Assembly: GCA_016839385.1 (NCBI GenBank)
Contig: JAEOUK010000654.1
Location: forward strand, 1-5,147
Direction: 5' to 3'
From: Promethearchaeota archaeon
GTDB lineage: Archaea > Asgardarchaeota > Lokiarchaeia > Sigynarchaeales > MK-D1
DNA: 5,147 nucleotides
The notes beneath the pieces were generated by a model. The model was not told the DNA's origin and made no database searches. It was given only the letters and a program-made list of their open reading frames with translations. Made by a program: the position numbers and the translations under genes. Numbering within the stretch: the first letter of the stretch is position 1; each line of letters starts with the position of its first letter. Positions 1 through 5,123 of this stretch are shown here, one piece after another.

Positions 1-1350
1 ATTTGAGTAATCTTGGGGATGGTTATAAGGATTTTCGAGTATCTGATTGGGATTAGAATGATAATACTCAGTGGGATTGTTATATTGAGAACTAGCAGTA
101 TCATCATAGGGAGGTAATTGATCGAATCCGAATGGATCACTTTGTTCCAAAATTGCTGTTTTATATCCAATCAACGAGATTATTGCACTTTCAAGAGCAT
201 TTCGAAACTCTTGAATGGTAACCTCAGTGTGTTTCAGCCCATATAACATATCTCTATCAATTCGGTTATTATCAAAGACCCGTGCTTTTTCGATGTAATT
301 TTCAAATTCAGTAAGATTTTTTCTGGGTAATTGGAAAGTATATTTTAGTGAACCAAATTCTAATATCAATTTCCGTAAAACTAACCCTTTCACTCGTACT
401 CGAGTCAATTGGTCCAAGTTAAGCACTAGCACTAATTGGGTTTTTCTATTGAAAATTCCTTTTTCTTGTAGAAAATAGATCTTTCGATTTGTGACCAAAA
501 TTGTTCCTGTTCTGTTAGAATGGTCAGCATCAGGTTGATTTGTATCTCCAAATTTGCCCCGAATTCCGAAAACGGGTTTCTCTCCATAATCCAAATTGTC
601 TCCTAATATGGAAATATACCGCATAAACAACCTTTGAAGAGAACTCATAAACTCAATTTTATTTCGTATTTCAGTAAATTTATCCTCTAATTTTTCATTA
701 GTGGAATTACCAAAGAAAACAATATTCTCTGCTGATTTTTCTATTGAATCTAACTGTGCTTCTAATACTGGAATCATTCTAGGGGGGGATTTCTCAATTT
801 CAAAGTATCTTTTAAAATTTCGGTTGATTTGTTGGAAGAAATCACTTGTTTTAGATTGAGTTGCGTGTTTTCCTTCTTGAAATAATTTGATTACTTGTAA
901 AATTTCCATTTCCAATTGAGGATAATGGCAAATTTTTACAGAATCTTCACGTAAGCGTATTAATTTTTCTTTTTGTACTGATATGGTGTCCACAGCATAT
1001 ACAAGAGGAGTAAGAAATTGTTTTGCACCAGTGATGATTTTTTTAAAACGATTTCGAAGCAAGTCAAATTTATCTACAATTTTAACGACTTTACTACTGG
1101 TACAATGTGGACATGTTTTCACTTGCTTCTGCACGATTGCTATTTGATTGGATTTGCATGATTTGCATTCCATCGCTGCCATATTAGCATAGGAAATCTC
1201 TTTCGAACCACAAGTTGCACAAACATACTCATCAGACAAAGCAAAATGAACACATTCTTCACAGAAGACGGAATTACATTCTTCACAAAAATAAGATAAA
1301 AGGAGGTTGCTCTCACAGAATGGACATAAGTTCTCGTAATAGTCTGACAT
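1..1350 (-). CDS. B-box-like zinc finger, helical and GRAM/PH-like domain protein (3' end outside window)
   Basis: The frame is open from ATG at 1350 to the window edge, giving 450 codons without a stop. Six CxxC pairs fill the N-terminus: C9/C12, C22/C25, C30/C33, C44/C47, C62/C65 and C80/C83, enough for about three zinc sites. The part from C9 to H35, with the spacing CxxC-x9-CxxC-x4-CxxC-x-H and the string YFCEEC, resembles a B-box zinc finger. Residues about 90-250 are charged and probably helical, perhaps partly coiled coil. Residues about 281-358 run TGTILVTNRKIYFL followed by alternating beta-type segments and a final helix, the pattern of GRAM/bacterial PH-like domains, which often bind lipid or protein. 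From about 405 the chain is rich in P, N, Q, Y and D and looks disordered. No membrane segment or catalytic motif is visible, so a soluble adaptor or membrane-surface scaffold is inferred. The start is supported by a strong ribosome binding site. The CDS reading is secure; the domain names are by eye and the function is unknown. Confidence 0.85.
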   Translation of the reverse strand, partial: MSDYYENLCPFCESNLLLSYFCEECNSVFCEECVHFALSDEYVCATCGSKEISYANMAAMECKSCKSNQIAIVQKQVKTCPHCTSSKVVKIVDKFDLLRNRFKKIITGAKQFLTPLVYAVDTISVQKEKLIRLREDSVKICHYPQLEMEILQVIKLFQEGKHATQSKTSDFFQQINRNFKRYFEIEKSPPRMIPVLEAQLDSIEKSAENIVFFGNSTNEKLEDKFTEIRNKIEFMSSLQRLFMRYISILGDNLDYGEKPVFGIRGKFGDTNQPDADHSNRTGTILVTNRKIYFLQEKGIFNRKTQLVLVLNLDQLTRVRVKGLVLRKLILEFGSLKYTFQLPRKNLTEFENYIEKARVFDNNRIDRDMLYGLKHTEVTIQEFRNALESAIISLIGYKTAILEQSDPFGFDQLPPYDDTASSQYNNPTEYYHSNPNQILENPYNHPQDYSN

Positions 1351-1361
1351 GAGTATTCAAG

Positions 1362-1367
1362 CCTCCC
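1362..1367 (-). promoter_or_regulatory. Shine-Dalgarno site of the zinc-finger/PH-like gene
   Basis: The minus strand reads GGGAGG, 11 nt before the ATG at 1350. It is the only strong Shine-Dalgarno sequence in the window. It fixes the start of the 1-1350 gene and implies a transcript with a leader, unlike the hydrolase and GNAT genes, which lack such a site. Confidence 0.7.
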
Positions 1368-1439
1368 TAGGTGTGGTATTGAAAGATGTGTTGTGTGTAG
1401 GTTGTTTCAAAAATGGTGTATCAGCTTAAGTTAAGCATG

Positions 1440-1446
1440 ATATAAA
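1440..1446 (-). promoter_or_regulatory. Candidate TATA box for the 1-1350 gene
   Basis: The minus strand reads TTTATAT. Transcription starting about 26 nt downstream would give a leader of roughly 65 nt containing the GGGAGG site. Boxes this simple are common by chance in A+T-rich DNA, so the call is tentative. Confidence 0.25.
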
Positions 1447-1475
1447 CGATGAAATTATGTTTTAACAGTCGGTAA

Positions 1476-1509
1476 TATTCTGATGTTATTTATGTCGGAT
1501 ATCAGAATA
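1476..1509. repeat. 9-bp perfect inverted repeat between genes
   Basis: TATTCTGAT at 1476-1484 is mirrored by ATCAGAATA at 1501-1509 around a 16-nt spacer. It lies about 30 nt beyond the stop codon of the hydrolase gene at 1537-2271 and upstream of the candidate promoter of the 1-1350 gene. It could be a transcript-end hairpin or a regulator site. No T-run follows directly on the minus strand, so a classical terminator is not clearly supported. Confidence 0.4.
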
Positions 1510-1536
1510 ACAATTGATGAGAAAGATTTAGTAATT

Positions 1537-2271
1537 TTAAAAGCGGTAAGATTCATCAGCACCTAAATTCAAGAATATTGCATTAAAAAAACTACCAAAT
1601 TCATTATAAAATTCTGTATATTCTTGCGGATCTGGAGAATGATTGAGCATCACATACCGTGGCTCAATTATATTAATTGCATCCACAATTTCAGTGGTAT
1701 TCATCAAAAGATTGGGTACATAATTTAATATTGCCACATCGATTAACCCTGTTAATTGCTCGTATTCCGGTATAAGAGCGGAATCTCCAGAAATAAAGAA
1801 GACAAATCCATCAATATCTATAATAAAACTAGTCCAATTTGCTTCTAGAGGATGTAGGGGTTCATATGAATACAAGTAGAATGCAGTCAAAGAGATTCTG
1901 TCATTGATTTCAACCTTTTCTTCTGGACTAAGACCAATCCCATCGAAAGTAGCTATTGCTTCAACCATAACCTCCGGAAAGATGTTAATAGTTCCTTCAT
2001 TTTGAAGTTGACTGATAGTAGAAGGAATATAATGATCGGTGTGAGGATGAGTAATACACAAAATATCTGCAGGTTCTTCATAACCAGTACTTGAATAAAA
2101 AGGATCTATGTAAATCCGAAGGTCTTTTGATTGAATCAAGACTCCCGCATTGGTCAAATTTGTAAGTTTAATACCAGATAACCTAGTAAATGTTATAATT
2201 ATGGGAGAAGCTATGAATAAACCCACAAACACAATTCCAACTACGATCAGATATCTCTTATTTGCACTCAT
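1537..2271 (-). CDS. Membrane-anchored metallo-beta-lactamase-fold hydrolase, copy A
   Basis: This encodes 244 residues if started at the ATG ending at 2271. A longer frame begins at 2295 and adds 8 residues, but the shorter start matches the neighbouring paralogue in length and N-terminus and sits 29 nt from the shared promoter box. After K5-R6, residues about 7-28 form one hydrophobic segment, a signal anchor or uncleaved signal peptide. By the positive-inside rule the catalytic domain should be outside the cytoplasm. The metallo-beta-lactamase metal ligands are all present: H75, H77, D79 and H80 in THPHTDH, then H140, D163 in GDS and H211 in LNH, so a two-metal active site is expected. The order and the EYEQLTGLIDVAILN region resemble UlaG-like metal-dependent hydrolases. 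The substrate is unknown; lactones, phosphodiesters or lipid head groups are possible. About half of its residues match copy B. Confidence 0.88.
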   Translation of the reverse strand: MSANKRYLIVVGIVFVGLFIASPIIITFTRLSGIKLTNLTNAGVLIQSKDLRIYIDPFYSSTGYEEPADILCITHPHTDHYIPSTISQLQNEGTINIFPEVMVEAIATFDGIGLSPEEKVEINDRISLTAFYLYSYEPLHPLEANWTSFIIDIDGFVFFISGDSALIPEYEQLTGLIDVAILNYVPNLLMNTTEIVDAINIIEPRYVMLNHSPDPQEYTEFYNEFGSFFNAIFLNLGADESYRF

Positions 2272-2300
2272 AATAGAACAATTCTTGTATAACAATTATT

Positions 2301-2314
2301 ATTTTTGTATCTTT
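2301..2314 (-). promoter_or_regulatory. Promoter box of hydrolase copy A, shared with copy B
   Basis: The minus strand reads AAAGATACAAAAAT, ending 29 nt before the ATG at 2271. The identical 14 nt occur at exactly the same distance before copy B. Position and A+T content fit an archaeal TATA box with upstream BRE, giving a very short leader. The match also supports the shorter start of copy A. Confidence 0.6.
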
Positions 2315-2350
2315 TGTTTCCATTTTTGTTACTCTGATATAATACTGTAA

Positions 2351-2368
2351 GGAAATAGAAAAAAGAAT
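2351..2368 (-). terminator. T-rich terminator of hydrolase copy B
   Basis: Directly after the TAA of copy B the minus strand reads ATTCTTTTTTCTATTTCC. A T-tract right after the stop fits archaeal intrinsic termination, which depends on T-runs more than on hairpins. It separates copy B transcription from the promoter of copy A. Confidence 0.45.
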
Positions 2369-3103
2369 TTAAAACGTTCGTGATGTGAAATGATCCATTA
2401 AAAGAAATGTAGCTTCAAAATGATTCTTATAAGATTCATAGAAATCTCTGTATGCCTCTAAATTTTCATGGAAAAGCATTGCGTATCTGGGTTGAATAGT
2501 ATTAATCGTATCAACAATTTCAGCATGGGTCATTAAGAAATTAGTTACATGAGGAAGCATCGCTAAATCGACTAAACCTGTAAGCTGTTGATATTCGGTT
2601 ATATTCGTTGCATCTCCTGCATGAAAAATAACAAATCCATCAATATTGATTAAATAGCTTGTCCAATTCGCTGAAGGGGGATGATATGCTTCTTTTGAAT
2701 ACATATAAAAGGCCGTAATTGTGATATCATCTGAGATAACAATCTGTTGTTCAGGAACTACCCCTATACCATCGTATGCTGCTATTGCCGCTGACATAGA
2801 TGCAGGAAATATATTAATGGTGTCATCTTTTTGAAGTTCATCAATAACAGGGGTAATATAATGATCAGTGTGCTCATGCGTCACACACACTACATCGGCA
2901 TATTTGCTATCATATTGACCTGGAATATAGGATGGATCGATATAAATTCGAATTCCACTTACCTCAATCATCACTCCCTCATTATGTAATAATGTTAATT
3001 TGATCCCCGTCGATTCAGCAAATGATATTAGAATAGGAGGAGCAATCATTAATCCTCCGAAGACAATCCCGAGTATAATCAAGGATTTTTTTTTCATAGT
3101 CAT
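2369..3103 (-). CDS. Membrane-anchored metallo-beta-lactamase-fold hydrolase, copy B
   Basis: This encodes 244 residues, the same length as copy A, and aligns with it end to end with two compensating single-residue gaps at about 52% identity (hand count). MTMKKK precedes one hydrophobic segment at about residues 7-28, predicting an N-terminal anchor and an extracytoplasmic catalytic domain. The metal-binding set is intact: H76, H78, D80 and H81 in THEHTDH, H141, D164 in HAGDA and H212 in LFH. It differs from copy A near the pocket (HEH for HPH, AGDA for SGDS, LPHV for LNYV), which may mean a different substrate. An in-frame ATG at codon 3 is an alternative start; the first ATG aligns better with copy A. 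The gap to copy A is 97 nt and contains the copy A promoter, so the two are probably transcribed separately. The family assignment is firm and the reaction is unknown. Confidence 0.9.
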   Translation of the reverse strand: MTMKKKSLIILGIVFGGLMIAPPILISFAESTGIKLTLLHNEGVMIEVSGIRIYIDPSYIPGQYDSKYADVVCVTHEHTDHYITPVIDELQKDDTINIFPASMSAAIAAYDGIGVVPEQQIVISDDITITAFYMYSKEAYHPPSANWTSYLINIDGFVIFHAGDATNITEYQQLTGLVDLAMLPHVTNFLMTHAEIVDTINTIQPRYAMLFHENLEAYRDFYESYKNHFEATFLLMDHFTSRTF

Positions 3104-3132
3104 AATATATCAATTTCTATTAATCAAATACC

Positions 3133-3146
3133 ATTTTTGTATCTTT
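3133..3146 (-). promoter_or_regulatory. Promoter box of hydrolase copy B, shared with copy A
   Basis: The minus strand reads AAAGATACAAAAAT, ending 29 nt before the ATG at 3103, the same 14 nt at the same distance as in copy A. The DNA between box and start differs between the copies, so the box stands out as conserved. It is read as a TATA/BRE element, possibly overlapped by a regulator site. Confidence 0.6.
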
Positions 3147-3260
3147 GCTTCGTGTTTTCAGATAATTTGGTCAAAATTGTTATCCATATTATGATTTGGG
3201 ACAATATTTTTATGTTGAAACGTTTCTTGGTATTGATTTGAGTAATTCTGTCAGCTTTTT

Positions 3261-3303
3261 TATAAAAAATATGTATCTTCGTTAGTTAAAATCATTTTTT
3301 ATA
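3261..3303. repeat. 10-bp perfect A/T inverted repeat in the divergent region
   Basis: TATAAAAAAT at 3261-3270 is mirrored by ATTTTTTATA at 3294-3303 with a 23-nt spacer. Both arms contain TATA-like sequence, so it may be a pair of opposed promoter elements or a regulator site. A composition effect of A+T-rich DNA is also possible. Confidence 0.35.
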
Positions 3304-3460
3304 CAAACTATAATAGTATTATACCTAAATATAAATCAAAATACTTTATTTTTCTTGAAATAATTCCAATTTACAGAGATAATATCCAACATCTAGAATT
3401 ATAGCAAGAATTCTTTATCTAAATCTCCGAGTTCTTCCTCTGGAGACGAGTAAGTCACAA

Positions 3461-3469
3461 AATTTTTAT
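3461..3469 (+). promoter_or_regulatory. Candidate rpo3 TATA box
   Basis: AATTTTTAT after a purine-containing CACAA stretch would place the transcript start near 3490 and give a leader of about 25 nt. GCATATA around 3476-3482 is an alternative, giving a leader of about 10 nt. Only a weak Shine-Dalgarno-like GGAAAG (3508-3513) precedes the start codon. Confidence 0.3.
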
Positions 3470-3516
3470 CCAATGGCATATACACTCAGATCACTCGTTT
3501 TGCTGTTGGAAAGAAT

Positions 3517-4362
3517 ATGGCTGTAAAAGTAACCGTTTTTGAAAGAATTCAGAATGAAAAACTGGACATGATAAAATTTGAACTAGAAGGAGTTTCGTTG
3601 GAATTTGCTAATGCGTTTCGTAGAGTTATTCTGTCAGAAGTCCCGACTATGGCTATTGATGAAGTAATCTTTTTAGAAAATGATTCTCCGCTATTTGATG
3701 AGATGATCGCTCATCGTTTAGGTTTGATTCCATTGTCAACCGATTTGAAGAATTATAACATGCCACATGAATGTTCGTGTGGAGGAGTGGGGTGCACATT
3801 ATGCCAAGTAGAATTAACTTGTTCTGTTAAAGCTGATCTTGATGGACATATCGTACGTAGTGGAGATCTTCAAAGCACCGATCCTGCTGTAAAACCTGTG
3901 AATGATGATATTATCATCGCTAAATTGCAAAAAAATAGCAGTTTAGTATTTGAAGCATTTGCTAGGTTAGGAGAGGGACGAGATCACGCAAAATGGCAAC
4001 CGGGAACAGTCGGATTTGGTTATACACCTGATGTAACAATTGACAATTCACAATGTCCAAAATGTCCTAACCAATGCATTGCAGCCAAACGTTGTCCTGA
4101 GGAGATTATCGAATTCTCAAGCAATAAAGCAAAACTTGTAAAAGATTACTGGCATGATTGTACTATCTGTGAAGCTTGTGCTAAAGTATGCCCTCAAGAA
4201 GCAATTACTGTAGGATACAAACCAAATTCCTATGTCTTCACAATCGAGTCCAATGGTTGTATTTCGATAAAAGAAATCATTACTCGAGCGATGATTGTGT
4301 TCCAAGAAAAAATTAATGAGTTCTTAGATCATTTGCAAAACAAAGAATTATTTCCACTCTAA
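3517..4362 (+). CDS. rpo3: DNA-directed RNA polymerase subunit Rpo3 (RpoD) with ferredoxin-like domain
   Basis: This is the archaeal counterpart of bacterial alpha and eukaryotic Rpb3/AC40. With Rpo11 it forms the platform on which the large polymerase subunits assemble. The 281 residues show the alpha-type signature at N32-AFRR-VILSEVPTMAID and HRLGLIPL at 67-73. CxCx4CxxC at C86, C88, C93 and C96 is the probable zinc site of this family. An inserted ferredoxin-like domain spans about 178-232, and a C-terminal dimerisation helix closes the protein. The insert has two four-cysteine motifs: C180, C183, C187, C193 (CxxCx3Cx5CP, irregular) and C215, C218, C221, C225 (the standard CxxCxxCxxxCP). 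Two iron-sulfur clusters are therefore possible; other archaeal RpoD proteins are known to carry such clusters. The start gives a normal family N-terminus. The gene stands alone, with a divergent hydrolase before it and a convergent GNAT after it, instead of lying between ribosomal-protein genes as in many archaea. Confidence 0.97.
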   Translation: MAVKVTVFERIQNEKLDMIKFELEGVSLEFANAFRRVILSEVPTMAIDEVIFLENDSPLFDEMIAHRLGLIPLSTDLKNYNMPHECSCGGVGCTLCQVELTCSVKADLDGHIVRSGDLQSTDPAVKPVNDDIIIAKLQKNSSLVFEAFARLGEGRDHAKWQPGTVGFGYTPDVTIDNSQCPKCPNQCIAAKRCPEEIIEFSSNKAKLVKDYWHDCTICEACAKVCPQEAITVGYKPNSYVFTIESNGCISIKEIITRAMIVFQEKINEFLDHLQNKELFPL

Positions 4363-4363
4363 C

Positions 4364-4390
4364 TTATTTTCAATTTTTCAATTCATTTTC
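4364..4390 (+). terminator. T-rich terminator of rpo3
   Basis: Right after the rpo3 stop the plus strand has repeated T-runs (TTATTTT, ATTTTTC, CATTTTC) in the 31-nt gap to the convergent GNAT gene. This suits archaeal T-run termination of rpo3. The GNAT transcript, read in the other direction, meets A-runs here and probably ends further on. Confidence 0.5.
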
Positions 4391-4393
4391 AAG

Positions 4394-4975
4394 CTATTCA
4401 TGTTGGTGGTTTTTCCATATCATCTCTAAACGAACTTCATGACGTTCTATATCATTATTGGAATACGAAATACTATCAAAACCCCCTAATTCAAATCCCA
4501 TTTTTCTATAAAATTGAATAGCATAATAATTTGAAGTCTGACACTCTAGCACTATCGCTCTGGAACCCACCTTTTTTGCTTGTTCTTTGATGAATTCCAT
4601 TAACTCAGATCCATAGCCAAGATGTCGAAAAGATGATTCAACATTTATGTCCCATACTCGTAATGTGTTATTCCATGTTATTTGTTCAAAACAAATCCAT
4701 CCAATATATTCTGAGTTGTTCTTTTGATAGACAAAATAAAATTGAGCTTGAGTTTTATAGGAATCAGCTATAAGTTCTTTCTTATATTTTTTGAATGGGG
4801 GATTAAATTGAGTTTTTCTTAACTTTAAGACCCAACCTGTTTCTTCTGGTTCTTGAGTGATTTTGAGATCATAGTAAAATGGTGAGTCATAGGAAAATAT
4901 GGATTTTTTATCTTTTAATTCAGAAAACTCCTTTCTTCTAAGTTCTAAATGTGCGGTATAAAGTGTAGATTTCAT
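4394..4975 (-). CDS. GNAT family N-acetyltransferase, SatA-like
   Basis: This 193-residue protein has a GNAT fold in its C-terminal half. A central strand (about 106-114) leads to the acetyl-CoA pyrophosphate loop R117-H-L-G120-Y-G122, followed by helix 123-136. The strand IVLECQT at 141-147 and the helix-turn Y151-AIQFYRKMGFELGG form the second half of the cofactor site. The ending, FDSISYSNND then EVRLEMIW, resembles streptothricin acetyltransferase-type GNATs. Those enzymes acetylate an amino group of an antibiotic or a lysine, but that similarity does not fix the substrate here. The first 75 residues are charged and less typical, and probably form the first strands and substrate-binding part. 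The ATG at 4975 has no Shine-Dalgarno site and a TATA-like box 24 nt before it, so a leaderless transcript is likely. The gene converges on rpo3 with a 31-nt gap. GNAT membership is firm; the target is unknown. Confidence 0.92.
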   Translation of the reverse strand: MKSTLYTAHLELRRKEFSELKDKKSIFSYDSPFYYDLKITQEPEETGWVLKLRKTQFNPPFKKYKKELIADSYKTQAQFYFVYQKNNSEYIGWICFEQITWNNTLRVWDINVESSFRHLGYGSELMEFIKEQAKKVGSRAIVLECQTSNYYAIQFYRKMGFELGGFDSISYSNNDIERHEVRLEMIWKNHQHE

Positions 4976-4999
4976 TACAAATTTAAAAGAAAGATAGAG

Positions 5000-5006
5000 A
5001 AAAATA
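5000..5006 (-). promoter_or_regulatory. Candidate TATA box of the GNAT gene
   Basis: The minus strand reads TATTTTT preceded by CAAAACC, which could serve as a BRE. It ends 24 nt before the ATG at 4975, the distance expected for a leaderless archaeal transcript. Confidence 0.4.
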
Positions 5007-5097
5007 GGTTTTGAATTCTCGTACCATTTCTTTCTACCAATTGAAGTATCATTTGTTCGAAATATTTATTATTACGGGATGAATGTATTTTTATTCG

Positions 5098-5105
5098 ATA
5101 TAAAT
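5098..5105 (+). promoter_or_regulatory. Candidate TATA box for a gene leaving the window
   Basis: ATATAAAT follows TTCG and lies about 23 nt (centre to start) before an ATG at 5124. A second TATA-like stretch, ATATTTATTA, lies at about 5062-5071. Either could drive a plus-strand gene divergent from the GNAT. Confidence 0.3.
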
Positions 5106-5123
5106 CAAGTAGAGTGTATTTAC

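Larger units (their letters stand above)
3104..3516. other. 413-bp divergent intergenic region between hydrolase B and rpo3
   Basis: It is very A+T-rich and I see no convincing gene in it. It holds the copy B promoter near its left end, a long A/T inverted repeat in the middle (3261-3303), a small inverted repeat AGAATT/AATTCT (3395-3400 and 3409-3414), a less A+T-rich patch where TCTCC (3424-3428) can pair with GGAGA (3442-3446), and a candidate rpo3 promoter at the right. The length would allow an unrecognised small RNA or a long rpo3 leader, but nothing in the sequence proves either. Confidence 0.6.

Noticed and set aside
1499..2340. Inverted 12-of-13 match (ATATCAGAATAAC at 1499-1511 and its near complement at 2328-2340) flanking hydrolase copy A, like terminal repeats of a mobile element
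   Set aside because: Matches of this length are expected by chance in A+T-rich DNA, there is no transposase or target-site duplication, and copy B lacks the same flanks. Gene duplication explains the pair better.
2150..2350. Plus-strand reading frame of 66 codons
   Set aside because: It overlaps the anchor-coding end of hydrolase copy A on the other strand, with low-complexity hydrophobic content and no family signature. A similar frame at 3000-3194 overlaps copy B in the same place, so both are mirror images of the conserved genes.
3473..3526. 17-codon upstream frame (MAYTLRSLVLLLERIWL) overlapping the rpo3 start in another frame
   Set aside because: It lacks a ribosome binding site, and the likely rpo3 transcript start lies downstream of its ATG, so it is probably not in the mRNA.
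4117..4305. Minus-strand reading frame of 62 codons inside rpo3
   Set aside because: It lies wholly within the conserved Rpo3 coding region and its translation has no recognisable domain.
4394..4975. Calling the GNAT a streptothricin resistance gene
   Set aside because: The resemblance covers general GNAT and SatA-type C-terminal motifs, while the N-terminal half is different and nothing nearby suggests antibiotic resistance.
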